Assembly: GCF_900108485.1 (NCBI RefSeq)
Contig: NZ_FNXF01000004.1
Location: forward strand, 1 to 64,000
Reading direction: 5' to 3'
Length of the DNA: 64,000 nucleotides
DNA from: Rheinheimera pacifica
GTDB lineage: Bacteria > Pseudomonadota > Gammaproteobacteria > Enterobacterales > Alteromonadaceae
Shown here: in pieces, positions 17,193-25,744 of the stretch
Numbering within the stretch: the stretch's first letter is position 1
Layout of the letters: every line of letters starts with the position of its first letter
The notes under the pieces: generated by a model
Databases searched by the model: none
Told to the model about the DNA's origin: nothing
Seen by the model: the letters and a program-made list of their open reading frames with translations, nothing else
Translations under genes and position numbers: made by a program

Positions 17193-18083
17193 GTGCAGCA
17201 AAGCGAACCACTTTTTATCGGGGTTGATGGCGGTGGCAGCAAATGTAAAGCCCGGCTGGAAAATGCCAACGGCCAATTGCTGGCTGAAGCAATAGCAGGG
17301 CCAGCTAATCCGGCGACCGATTTTACACAAACCGTCGATTCGGTGCTAATGGCTTGCCATTTGGTGTTGCAAAAAGCCGGCTTTGCCACAGCACTACAGG
17401 CACAGTGCCATGTTGTGCTGGGGTTGGCCGGTGTGAATGTGCCGCGGGTACAGCAGCTAATGCAGGACTGGCAGCATCCTTTTGCTTCGCTGCAGGTTAC
17501 CACCGACTTACATATTGCCTGCCTGGGTGCCCATGCCGCACAAGATGGCGCCATTTTGATCACCGGTACCGGTACAGCCGCTTTTGCCAGTGTCAACGGT
17601 GAACAATGGCTATTTAGTGCGCAGGGCTTTCCGCTGGGCGATCGGGGCAGCGGTGCCTGGCTCGGCTGGCAGGGCGTGTGTGCCACGCTGGACGTGCTGG
17701 ATGGCTTACAACCGGCAACAGAACTGACCCGCAGTATCTGCCGCCGCCTGGGTGTTAGCAGCAATACCGATCTGATCAGCTGCTGCATGGGCTACAAAGC
17801 GGCAGAGTACGGCCAGCTGGCACCCCTGGTATTGCAACAACAGCAACAGGGCGACCCTTATGCCTGTGATATTACAGCACGGGGTCTGGGGTATATTCAG
17901 GCCTTACTGCAACGGCTGCAACACACCGGCGCAACCCGCATTGCCATGATTGGCGGTTTAGCACCGCAGCTGGCCGCATTATTACCGGCAGCATTACAAC
18001 AGCAACTTAGCCCGGTGCAGGGCTCGCCGGAAGTTGGCGCTGCTGCACTGGCCCGGCAGTATTTTCTGGAGAAAGTAATATGA
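17193..18083 (+). CDS. nagK: N-acetylglucosamine kinase, BadF/BadG/BcrA ATPase type
   Basis: A 296-residue kinase if started at the GTG at 17193, which has a strong GAGGAG six bases upstream; an ATG at 17160 that overlaps the nagX stop is the alternative. Motifs: phosphate-1 loop IGVDGGGSKCKARL near residue 8, VVLGLAGVN, the phosphate-2-like LITGTGTAAFA and DRGSGAWLG. It would phosphorylate GlcNAc in the cytoplasm after entry by the MFS permease, giving GlcNAc-6-P for NagA. It overlaps nagB-II by four bases (ATGA). Confidence 0.9.
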   Translation: MQQSEPLFIGVDGGGSKCKARLENANGQLLAEAIAGPANPATDFTQTVDSVLMACHLVLQKAGFATALQAQCHVVLGLAGVNVPRVQQLMQDWQHPFASLQVTTDLHIACLGAHAAQDGAILITGTGTAAFASVNGEQWLFSAQGFPLGDRGSGAWLGWQGVCATLDVLDGLQPATELTRSICRRLGVSSNTDLISCCMGYKAAEYGQLAPLVLQQQQQGDPYACDITARGLGYIQALLQRLQHTGATRIAMIGGLAPQLAALLPAALQQQLSPVQGSPEVGAAALARQYFLEKVI

Positions 18084-19072
18084 CATTAATGCGACAGGAA
18101 GCCAGCGAAACCTGGCAGCGCATTCAACAGCAAATAGACAGCAACGGCAGCTTATATGCAGAAGTGGCAGAGCGCATTCGCGGCTTTGATCCGGCCTTTG
18201 TTTATATTGTCGGCCGTGGCACTTCTGATCATGCCGGCGTATTTGCCCGCTATCTGATTGAGGTAGAACTGGGTGTGGTGGTTGCGGCTGCTGCGCCGTC
18301 GGTGGCCAGTTTATTTTCCCGTCAGCTTAAACTGCAACGTGCGCTGGTGCTGCTTATTTCACAATCTGGCCGCAGTGAAGACATACTGGCACAAGCCCGC
18401 GCAGCCAAACAAAGCGGCGCTTTGGTAATAGCCCTGGTAAACGATATCAGCTCACCACTGGCGGCACTGGCCGACTATGCAGTGCCGTTACTGGCCGGGC
18501 CGGAAAAAGCCGTAGCGGCAACCAAAAGTTATTTGTGTACGCTGGCGGCGATATTACAGCTGGTGGCGCACTGGAAACAGGACGCCGCGCTGCTTGGCGC
18601 ATTAACCAGCTTGCCGCAAGCCCTGCAAAGCGTACTGGCGCAACCGGCTCAGTTGCAATTGGCGCACCTGCAGCAATTGCGGCATTGTGTGGTGTTAGGG
18701 CGGGCCTTCGGTTATGCCATCAGCCGTGAAATTGCGCTTAAAATTAAAGAAGTATGCGGTATTCAGGCCGAAGCTTTTAGCAGCGCCGAGTTTTTACACG
18801 GCCCGGTATCCTTACTTAACCAGCCGCTGACCTTGTTAAATGTGGCGCTGGAGGATGAAAGTACCGCTGCGCACCAGGTGCAAATCAGTGAGGTGAAAAA
18901 GCGCGGTGCTGAGGTAGTAACACTGCACAGCACCCTGGCGGATATTCATCCGCGCCTGCAGCCATTATTGCTGATGCAGCGCTTTTATCTGGATATTGAA
19001 GCCATAGCGGTGGCGATGGGCAAAAACCCGGATGCCCCGGTGGGGCTGAATAAAGTGACCATTACGCTGTGA
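18080..19072 (+). CDS. nagB-II: Glucosamine-6-phosphate deaminase, SIS-domain type (NagB-II)
   Basis: A 330-residue protein with two SIS domains: GRGTSDHAGVFARYLIE near residue 48 and SQSGRSEDILAQARAA near 95 in the first, GRAFGYAISREIALKIKE and SSAEFLHGPVSL in the second. This is the non-homologous NagB-II that replaces NagB in Shewanella and relatives; it converts glucosamine-6-P to fructose-6-P and ammonia. It resembles the isomerase half of GlmS but lacks the glutaminase domain. Start overlaps the nagK stop. A 14-bp tandem repeat fills the gap to nagA. Confidence 0.9.
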   Translation: MTLMRQEASETWQRIQQQIDSNGSLYAEVAERIRGFDPAFVYIVGRGTSDHAGVFARYLIEVELGVVVAAAAPSVASLFSRQLKLQRALVLLISQSGRSEDILAQARAAKQSGALVIALVNDISSPLAALADYAVPLLAGPEKAVAATKSYLCTLAAILQLVAHWKQDAALLGALTSLPQALQSVLAQPAQLQLAHLQQLRHCVVLGRAFGYAISREIALKIKEVCGIQAEAFSSAEFLHGPVSLLNQPLTLLNVALEDESTAAHQVQISEVKKRGAEVVTLHSTLADIHPRLQPLLLMQRFYLDIEAIAVAMGKNPDAPVGLNKVTITL

Positions 19073-19096
19073 GTGTTAAATTGCGAGTGTTAAATT
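19071..19096. repeat. 14-bp tandem duplication between nagB-II and nagA
   Basis: GAGTGTTAAATT occurs at 19071 and 19085, just after the nagB-II stop and up to the nagA ATG. It sets the only spacing between the two genes. Confidence 0.85.
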
Positions 19097-20266
19097 ATGA
19101 GTTTGGCAAATAGCGTTATGCAAACCCTGTATGTGGCGCAGTGCTTTGATGGCAGGCAGCAGCTAAAGGATGTCAGGGTTGAGTGGCAAAACGGCCGTAT
19201 CAGCGCTATTGAGGCCGGGGTTAAACCGGCACAACACAGCCAACAGTTGCAGGGGCTGCTTTGCCCCGGTTTTTTTGACATTCAGGTAAATGGTGGCGGG
19301 GGCGTGTTATTTAACCAGCAGCCGGATATTGCCGCGCTACGCACTATCAGCCAGGCGCATCTGCAGTTTGGTACCACCGCCATGCTGCCTACGGTTATTA
19401 CCGATAAATTGCAGGTAATGCAGCATGCCGCCGATGCGGTGGCTGCGCTGTTACCACAAGCCGGGCATACGATAGTGGGCATTCACTTTGAAGGGCCGCA
19501 TCTTTCAACCGCCCGGCGGGGCATTCACCCGGCAGACTGTATCCGGCCGTTATCCGATGCTGAGCTGGCACTGTTTTGCCGTAAAGATCTGGGCACCGTT
19601 ATGGTGACACTGGCACCGGAAACAGTGCCGGTAGCGCAAATTCGCCAGTTATGTGCTGCGGGCGTTATCGTCAGCCTGGGCCATTCTGCCGCAACGGCAG
19701 AACAAGCGCTGGCCGCCATTGACGCCGGAGCCCGCTGTTTTACCCATTTATTTAATGCTATGTCACCGCTTACCAGCCGCGAACCCGGTATGGTGGGGGC
19801 GGCCCTGGCAAGCAAAGAGGTGTATTGCGGCCTTATTCTCGATCATCTGCATGTACATCCGTTATCTGCCCGTATTGCTGCGCAATGTAAAGGTGAAGAC
19901 AAACTGATCCTGGTCACCGATGCGATGGCACATACCGGCAGCGAGCTACAAAGCTTAGCCTATCAGGATACCGAAATTCGCCGCGACGGCTTAAAGCTCA
20001 CGCTACCCGATGGCACGCTGGCTGGCTCGGCACTGGATATGAACACGGCACTGCGTCATTACCAGCATGATTTAGCATTGCCACTTGGCAGCGGTTTAAA
20101 AGCGCTTAGCACTAACCCGGCAGTATTGTGTGGCCTGCATACTGATATGGGCTACCTGCAACAGGGCGCGCTGGCCAATATGTTGCTGCTTAATGCAGAT
20201 CTACAGTTACAGCAGTGCTGGCTACAAGGCAGCCGGATTAATAACAATAACAGGAGAGTTGTATGA
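19097..20266 (+). CDS. nagA: N-acetylglucosamine-6-phosphate deacetylase
   Basis: A 389-residue amidohydrolase. Visible: GFFDIQVNGGGG, the metal-binding HFEGPHLS near residue 136, LGHSAATAEQ, the substrate loop THLFNAMSPL, DHLHVHP and the catalytic aspartate in LVTDAMAHTG. It removes acetate from GlcNAc-6-P to give glucosamine-6-P for NagB-II. The ATG at 19097 has only a weak GAG site; an internal ATG at 19118 is possible but would cut off the first strand. It overlaps the permease gene by four bases. Confidence 0.93.
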   Translation: MSLANSVMQTLYVAQCFDGRQQLKDVRVEWQNGRISAIEAGVKPAQHSQQLQGLLCPGFFDIQVNGGGGVLFNQQPDIAALRTISQAHLQFGTTAMLPTVITDKLQVMQHAADAVAALLPQAGHTIVGIHFEGPHLSTARRGIHPADCIRPLSDAELALFCRKDLGTVMVTLAPETVPVAQIRQLCAAGVIVSLGHSAATAEQALAAIDAGARCFTHLFNAMSPLTSREPGMVGAALASKEVYCGLILDHLHVHPLSARIAAQCKGEDKLILVTDAMAHTGSELQSLAYQDTEIRRDGLKLTLPDGTLAGSALDMNTALRHYQHDLALPLGSGLKALSTNPAVLCGLHTDMGYLQQGALANMLLLNADLQLQQCWLQGSRINNNNRRVV

Positions 20267-21576
20267 CGCAGAGCAAAGCCGCAGGCAGCCTGCAACCGAT
20301 TATTATTATCGGTGTGCTGTTTTTTATGTTTGGTTTTATTACCTGGCTAAACGGTGCTTTAATCCCGTTTTTACAACTGGTATGCCAGCTGGGTGAAGTA
20401 GAAGCCTTACTGATCGCCTTTAGTTTTTATATTGCTTATGTGGTAATGGCACTGCCAATGGCGCGGGTGCTGATATGGTCGGGTTATAAAAATGCCATGT
20501 CAATTGGCCTTGGCCTGATTGCACTGGGTTGTGCGCTGTTTATTCCGGCGGCGCTAAGCCAGCAGTTTGGTGTGTTTTTGCTGGCACAGTTTGTCGTGGG
20601 CTCAGGGCTTACCTTATTGCAAACGGCGTCTAACCCTTATCTGGTCAGGGTAGGGCCCGAGCAATCTGCCGCAGCGCGTATTTCGCTAATGGGCATTTTA
20701 AATAAAAGTGCCGGTGTGCTGGCACCTTTGGTATTTACCTGGCTGGTGTTGCAGGACCTGGGACATATCACAGCTGAAAGCCTGGCTTTGCTGGACGAAG
20801 CACAGCGCCAGCAACAGCTGGAAATGTTGTCGCTGCAGTTAATCACGCCTTATGCCGGTATCGCTGTGGCCATTTTGCTACTGGCAGTGGCACTGCGCTT
20901 TTCTGCCTTACCTGATTTACCGGCCGAGCCTGCGCCGGTTAACACTGGCACGGGCGATGCCTCGGTATGGCAGCACCGCCATCTGGTGCTGGGCGTTATT
21001 ACGCTGTTTTGCTATGTCGGCGTTGAAGTCATCGCAGGTGACACCATTGGCTTGCTGGGCTCTGCACTAAAAGTACCGGGTGCCACCACGCTTACCTCTT
21101 ATACGTTAGCCTTTATGGTACTGGGGTACAGCTTAGGCTTATTGTTAGTGCCGCGCTTACTGTCACAGCGCCAGGCACTGGCCATTTCTGCCGGGCTGGG
21201 GCTGGTATTATCGCTGGCAATCTTATTATCCGATGCCGGCAGCACCGCTATTTCAGCCTTATTATGGGGCTGGGCCGGTATTCCGCTGCTGCCGGATCCG
21301 GTTAGCCTGGTGGCGCTACTGGGGCTGGCTAATGCGCTGGTATGGCCGGCAGTATGGCCACTGGCACTGGCGGGCTTAGGTTCGCTAACCCCCAAAGGTT
21401 CAGCCTTATTAATTATGGGTATTGCCGGTGGTGCCGTGCTGCCGCTGGTATACGGTGCCTTATCCGAGCAGACCGGGCCGGTTAGCGCTTATATAGTGCT
21501 GTTGCCCTGTTATGCGATGATTTTGTATTACGCGCTGCATGGGTCTAAGCCCAAGCACATCGCTGTAAAGAGGTAA
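20263..21576 (+). CDS. nagP: MFS sugar permease, GlcNAc transporter of the fucose/glucose permease family
   Basis: A 437-residue inner-membrane protein with 12 predicted helices. The start IIIIGVLFFMFGFITWLNGALIPFLQ and the motif QTASNPYLVRVGPEQSAAARIS are diagnostic of the FucP/GluP/NagP branch of the major facilitator family. By context it brings GlcNAc released by GH89 into the cytoplasm by proton symport. GGAGAG precedes the ATG, which overlaps the nagA stop. The PHP lipoprotein gene follows four bases after its stop. Confidence 0.92.
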   Translation: MTQSKAAGSLQPIIIIGVLFFMFGFITWLNGALIPFLQLVCQLGEVEALLIAFSFYIAYVVMALPMARVLIWSGYKNAMSIGLGLIALGCALFIPAALSQQFGVFLLAQFVVGSGLTLLQTASNPYLVRVGPEQSAAARISLMGILNKSAGVLAPLVFTWLVLQDLGHITAESLALLDEAQRQQQLEMLSLQLITPYAGIAVAILLLAVALRFSALPDLPAEPAPVNTGTGDASVWQHRHLVLGVITLFCYVGVEVIAGDTIGLLGSALKVPGATTLTSYTLAFMVLGYSLGLLLVPRLLSQRQALAISAGLGLVLSLAILLSDAGSTAISALLWGWAGIPLLPDPVSLVALLGLANALVWPAVWPLALAGLGSLTPKGSALLIMGIAGGAVLPLVYGALSEQTGPVSAYIVLLPCYAMILYYALHGSKPKHIAVKR

Positions 21577-21580
21577 ATTA

Positions 21581-23056
21581 ATGAAGTTGGCTGTATGCAT
21601 ATTAAGCCTGAGCATAGCGATACTGACCGGTTGCCAGAACAGCCCTGCGTTAACCAGAGCAACCCCGGTGGCAACCGAAGCAAGCGATACGCGCCAGTGG
21701 CTGGCCGGTGATCATCATGTGCACAGCCATTACAGCGTACGCTGGGACACCAGCGTATTTCCGCCCACCCCTATTATTGGCGGTGATGCTATTTATTCCA
21801 TTCCGCTGAACGCCCAGATGGCGGCGCACCACGGCTTAAGCTGGCTGGTGATTACCGATCACGGCGGGCCAAACCGCGCCAAACTGGCGCTGGAGCAAGC
21901 CTACCCGGAATTGCTGGCGTCGCGTAAAGTCCTGCCGCATATTCTGCAATTTTACGGTATGGAGTTTGATGTGCCGGGCAATAGCCCCGGTGGCCGCCAT
22001 GCCACCTTTATTATGCCAAAGCGGCCAACCGAAGCACAGCAACTGTATGAAATAGAAAGTAAATACAATGGCCGCCAGGGCATGCCACCGTCACCGGACA
22101 AAGCCGATGATGCCTATATGCTGCTGGCATTAAAAGCCATGAATGCCTTACCAGATAAACCCTTATTGCTGGCGAATCACCCAGGCCGGCTGGCAACCGG
22201 TTTTCGTGAATACAATAAAATTACCCCCAAACAATTACGTGACTGGCAAGATACTGCACCTGAGGTAGTGATAGGCATGAGTGGTGCCGAAGGCCATCAG
22301 GCAGCAGTATTTAACCGCGATGGCAGCCTTAAGCCAGACGGTGTGCGCGGTGAATACCCCGGTTACCCCACCATGGGCGGCTATGATCAAATGACCGCCC
22401 GTTTAGGTGGTGTTTGGGATAGCCTGCTTAGCGAAGGGCGCAAATGGTGGGTAACTGCCGTATCCGACAGCCACGGTCATTACACCGACGGCTGGGCCGA
22501 TTTCTGGCCCGGTGAATACGCCAAAACCTATGTTTACGCCGATAAAACCTACGACAGTATTTTCGACAATTTAAAAGCCGGGCGCGTGTTTGCTGTAACC
22601 GGCGATTTAATTGACGCCTTATTTGTTGAAGTTGCAATAAAAGGCTCAGATCGTAGCTCCGGTATCGGTGAAACCTTAAATGTGACACCGCAAGACGAAC
22701 TGGTACTGCGGGTACGTTTCCGTGATCCGGATACCTTAAACGCCGGCGGCTATAACCCGCAGGTAGCCAGGGTTGATGCCATCATCGGCCAGATCAACGG
22801 CCCGGCAGTTGATCGTAATAGCGATGAAACCAGCACGACCCGGGTATTGCAGCGTTTTTACCAGCAAGACTGGCGACAACAAAACGGTTTTAGTGTGTTT
22901 GAGCTGCCACTTGGCAAAGTAACGGCCGATCAGTATCTGCGCCTGCGCGGTACCAATCAGCGCGACGAACTGGAACCGCAGCCGGACGAAAAAGGTGAAA
23001 ACCCGTGGCATGATCTGTGGTTTTACAGCAACCCGGTGTTTATCAGGGTTATGTAA
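21581..23056 (+). CDS. PHP-domain metallohydrolase lipoprotein, unknown substrate
   Basis: A 491-residue lipoprotein (ILTGC, cysteine near residue 18). PHP-type metal motifs are in order: GDHHVHSHYS near 43-52, VITDHGG, FYGMEFDVPG, LLANHPGRL and the late SDSHGHYTDGW. This fits the CehA/McbA group of PHP hydrolases, phosphodiesterase- or carbamate-type enzymes in the periplasm or outer membrane. It is four bases behind nagP, so it is cotranscribed with the nag genes. A role in trimming phosphate or sulfate-like groups from a glycan is possible but is only an inference. Confidence 0.8.
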   Translation: MKLAVCILSLSIAILTGCQNSPALTRATPVATEASDTRQWLAGDHHVHSHYSVRWDTSVFPPTPIIGGDAIYSIPLNAQMAAHHGLSWLVITDHGGPNRAKLALEQAYPELLASRKVLPHILQFYGMEFDVPGNSPGGRHATFIMPKRPTEAQQLYEIESKYNGRQGMPPSPDKADDAYMLLALKAMNALPDKPLLLANHPGRLATGFREYNKITPKQLRDWQDTAPEVVIGMSGAEGHQAAVFNRDGSLKPDGVRGEYPGYPTMGGYDQMTARLGGVWDSLLSEGRKWWVTAVSDSHGHYTDGWADFWPGEYAKTYVYADKTYDSIFDNLKAGRVFAVTGDLIDALFVEVAIKGSDRSSGIGETLNVTPQDELVLRVRFRDPDTLNAGGYNPQVARVDAIIGQINGPAVDRNSDETSTTRVLQRFYQQDWRQQNGFSVFELPLGKVTADQYLRLRGTNQRDELEPQPDEKGENPWHDLWFYSNPVFIRVM

Positions 23057-23146
23057 TATGTAAGGCGCAGCAAATAAGGTAAAGCTATTAAACGGATTCG
23101 TAAAAGGATCAACGTTCCGTTATGAGAAAAACTTATACACACTGTT

Positions 23147-23176
23147 GCGTATCCAATTATGATTGTAAGGATACGC
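23147..23176 (+). promoter_or_regulatory. Inverted repeat covering the GH43 ribosome-binding site
   Basis: GCGTATCC (23147-23154) and GGATACGC (23169-23176) are perfect 8-bp complements over a 14-base loop. The Shine-Dalgarno AAGGA (23167-23171) is partly inside the right arm and the ATG follows at 23181. The stem could hide the site in the mRNA, or be a protein operator. Confidence 0.5.
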
Positions 23177-23180
23177 TACA

Positions 23181-24347
23181 ATGTTTATCGCCAAAAACAC
23201 CATACACAATAGAAATCCCTTTGCGCATCTGAGCCGGGTTGTGCAGCTGTGTTTGGTTATATCACTTTTGGGCTTATTCGCCTGCAGTGCAAAAACAGCT
23301 GAATCTGTTGAAAAAACTACTACAGCTGTCGCCCCCGCAAGCTTTGACAACCCTATTATTAAATACGATACCAAAGATCCAACCAACGAGGTGGGGGACT
23401 TTATCTATACCGCAGATCCCGCCGTGATGGTGGTAGATGACACTGTTTACCTTTACACCACGCACGATGAACAGTCAGTGGATGGCAAAGATTATCGCAT
23501 GTACGACTACCGGTTATGGACCAGTACAGACATGGTTAACTGGCAAAATAAAGGCGCTGTACTGCGCTACTCAGATTTTAAGTGGGCCAGAGGAGATCAA
23601 AAAACCGGCAACGCTTACGCCCATCATGTTATCCACCGAAAAGATCCGTCGGGTAAGTCGCGCTATTATTTTTATGCAGCCGTAGAAGGCGGCCAAACCG
23701 ACGGCAACTTTGGCTTTTCGATTGGCGTGGCTGTATCGGACAGCCCGGAAGGGCCCTTTACTGATCCACGCGGCATGCCGATGATTTTGCTGGAAGATAC
23801 CGCCAGAGATAAAGATCACAGCTGGCGTAATATCGACCCTGCAGTTTTTATTGATGATGATGGCAAAGCCTACCTGTATTGGGGCAATCAGCAGTTATGG
23901 TGGGTTGAGCTTGAGCCAGATTTAATCCATCTAAAAGGCGAAAGCTACACGCGGGATGCGTCAGGCAATATGCAAAACCGCGATACCAGCAAGGTTAAAA
24001 TTCATACTGTTGATACCTTGCCTAATTTTGAAGAAGGCCCTTACCTGTCAAAACACCAGGGACTCTATTATTTAGTCTATGCCGCGGGTTTTCCGGAAAG
24101 CCTTGCCTATGCCACCAGCACATCCGCCACCGGGCCCTGGCAGTATCAGGGCATCATCATGGAACCGCTGCCTAACACCACGACCATTCACCCGGCGATG
24201 TTCGATTTTAACGGCAACACCTATCTGGCCTATCACAGCGCCGACCTGCCCGGAGGCGGTAATTACCGCAGATCAGTGTGCGTAGACAGAGTGTACTTTA
24301 ATGCAGATGGCACCATTCAACCTATTGTCAGAACGTTTAAAAAATAG
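23181..24347 (+). CDS. Glycoside hydrolase family 43 lipoprotein (arabinosidase/xylosidase-like)
   Basis: A 388-residue lipoprotein (LFACS, cysteine near residue 35). The five-bladed propeller signatures of GH43 are visible: YTADPAVMVVDDTVYLYTTHD with the base aspartate, WRNIDPAVFIDDDGKAYLYWGN with a second aspartate, and FEEGPYLSKHQGLYYLVYA with the acid glutamate. GH43 enzymes cleave arabinose, xylose or galactose residues from plant and algal polysaccharides. It is separated from the nag operon by 124 bases and an RBS-covering hairpin, so it may have its own promoter. Linkage with the following esterase suggests debranching of an acylated glycan. Confidence 0.87.
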   Translation: MFIAKNTIHNRNPFAHLSRVVQLCLVISLLGLFACSAKTAESVEKTTTAVAPASFDNPIIKYDTKDPTNEVGDFIYTADPAVMVVDDTVYLYTTHDEQSVDGKDYRMYDYRLWTSTDMVNWQNKGAVLRYSDFKWARGDQKTGNAYAHHVIHRKDPSGKSRYYFYAAVEGGQTDGNFGFSIGVAVSDSPEGPFTDPRGMPMILLEDTARDKDHSWRNIDPAVFIDDDGKAYLYWGNQQLWWVELEPDLIHLKGESYTRDASGNMQNRDTSKVKIHTVDTLPNFEEGPYLSKHQGLYYLVYAAGFPESLAYATSTSATGPWQYQGIIMEPLPNTTTIHPAMFDFNGNTYLAYHSADLPGGGNYRRSVCVDRVYFNADGTIQPIVRTFKK

Positions 24348-24408
24348 CGCGTTTAACAGCCCTATTTAGATGATACAGCTCAGATAATACAAAAAGGAAA
24401 CTCATTAT

Positions 24409-25356
24409 ATGCAACAGATATTAAAACCAAGGTGTGCCAGCATCCGACGGGGCTTTGTGCTGGCCGCTTGCTTATTTACGGCGCAGGCCCTGGCGCAGGC
24501 AAACGACATCATGACGCCGATAGCGCCGCCTAATCAGAGCAAGGCGATCGACATCGGTACCGGCTCACTGCCAGGTGAGCAAACGCAAGAGTCATGGCAT
24601 GCTCAGTATGGCAGCCGCTTTGTGCGCAATGTTACCCTTGCCACGCTGACCCCCTTTTTGCCCGATCCGAAAAAAGCCAGCGGAGCTGCTGTGATCATTG
24701 CACCCGGCGGCGGTTTTCGCACATTGTCGATGGATAACGAAGGCTGGGAGGTTGCCCAGGCTCTGGCCAATCAGGGCATCGCAGCCTTTGTGCTTAAGTA
24801 TCGCTTAAATCAAACACCGGCAGACATGACTGAATTTAAACGGGCGATGGACGAGATGTTTTCGGCAACCGGGCGCCGGCCGCCACGGCCTGATCCGGCA
24901 CAGATGAAGCTTAGCCTCGCGCCGCAGTTGGAAGACTCCCGGGCAGCCTTCGCGCTGATCCGCAGCCGCGCAGTAGAGTGGAACATCGATCCGGACCGTA
25001 TTGGTATGCTGGGTTTCTCTGCCGGTGCCATGCTTACTATGGCAACCACGCTGGTTGATAAAGACGCTAAGCCCGCCTTTATTGGCAATATCTACGGTCC
25101 GATAGATGCGGTAGAGGTCCCAGCAGATGCACCACCGCTATTCGTTGCGCTGGCTGCAGACGATCCATTCTTTGCCAATGGTGAATTCGGTTTAATCAAG
25201 AGCTGGCATGCCGCCAAAAGGCCGGTCGAGTTTCACTTTTACGAGCAGGGCGGTCATGGCTTTGGCATGTACCCCAAAGAAACCACCAGTACCGGCTGGT
25301 TTAATGCCTTTACAAGCTGGCTAACAATGCACGGCATGTTCAAAGTTAAAGAGTAA
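24409..25356 (+). CDS. Secreted alpha/beta hydrolase, carbohydrate-esterase-like
   Basis: A 315-residue protein with a signal peptide to about residue 30 (FVLAACLFTAQALAQ). The alpha/beta hydrolase core shows the oxyanion region IIAPGGGFRTLS near 97-108, the nucleophile elbow GFSAGA with Ser204, an Asp in AADDPFF, and the catalytic His in GGHGFGMYP. The sequence resembles bacterial acetylxylan esterases and BD-FAE-type feruloyl esterases. It lies 61 bases after the GH43 gene and is likely cotranscribed with it. A good terminator begins directly at its stop codon. Confidence 0.85.
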   Translation: MQQILKPRCASIRRGFVLAACLFTAQALAQANDIMTPIAPPNQSKAIDIGTGSLPGEQTQESWHAQYGSRFVRNVTLATLTPFLPDPKKASGAAVIIAPGGGFRTLSMDNEGWEVAQALANQGIAAFVLKYRLNQTPADMTEFKRAMDEMFSATGRRPPRPDPAQMKLSLAPQLEDSRAAFALIRSRAVEWNIDPDRIGMLGFSAGAMLTMATTLVDKDAKPAFIGNIYGPIDAVEVPADAPPLFVALAADDPFFANGEFGLIKSWHAAKRPVEFHFYEQGGHGFGMYPKETTSTGWFNAFTSWLTMHGMFKVKE

Positions 25357-25387
25357 CAACCAGGCGGCGAAGCTGCCTGGTTGTTTC
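25357..25387 (+). terminator. Rho-independent terminator after the esterase gene
   Basis: CAACCAGGC (25357-25365) pairs with GCCTGGTTG (25375-25383), followed by TTTC. It ends the carbohydrate region before the cassette array. Confidence 0.8.
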
Positions 25388-25696
25388 ATGTGTAAATACC
25401 GCGCTTAATACTTTATCTGATAGTTCTGAACTAATCCGACAAGCTGTTAAGTGCCAAAAGCAGAAATTCCATCTGGTATGTATCATTGTACTCACATCGC
25501 TGTATTTATATCCAATTCGGTGCTAAAGCCAAAAGTGATTTGTCAGACGGGCTGACCCGTATTTGTCGCCAGCACAAATATAAACTGTACCGATAAGTTA
25601 TTGTAAGTTTTAAAGAAGCGGTGTAGTGTCTTGTACATTAAATTTACAAAGGCAGGTTAGCCCGTGTTTAAGTACGGGCCGACCCGTCGAATAAGC
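25388..25696. other. Non-coding leader of the integron cassette array
   Basis: No credible gene is seen. Two short GC-rich palindromic pieces (ACGGG...CCCGT near 25547-25560 and CCCGT...ACGGG near 25660-25677) stand out in an AT-rich background. The stretch ends at the first cassette core. It may hold a decayed attI or an older attC, but neither can be shown. Confidence 0.4.
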
Positions 25697-25703
25697 GTTA
25701 GCT
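25697..25703 (+). other. Left core site of the first cassette
   Basis: GTTAGCT fits the GTTRRRY core. It is the exact reverse complement of the inverse core AGCTAAC at 26467-26473, as expected for the two ends of one inserted cassette. No convincing paired site is found upstream, so the attI or attC it belonged to is not identified. Confidence 0.7.
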
Positions 25704-25744
25704 TGCAAAAGTTATTTCATCGCAAATTTTAATAAAGGATGCTT

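Noticed and set aside
17069-17788. 239-codon minus-strand frame
   Set aside because: Antisense to nagX and nagK; cysteine- and serine-rich with no family likeness, a by-product of GC-rich codon use.
25388-25696. Possible attI or a further attC before cassette 1
   Set aside because: Short palindromic pieces exist but no inverse core pairs with the GTTAGCT at 25697; without an integrase nearby the call would be a guess.
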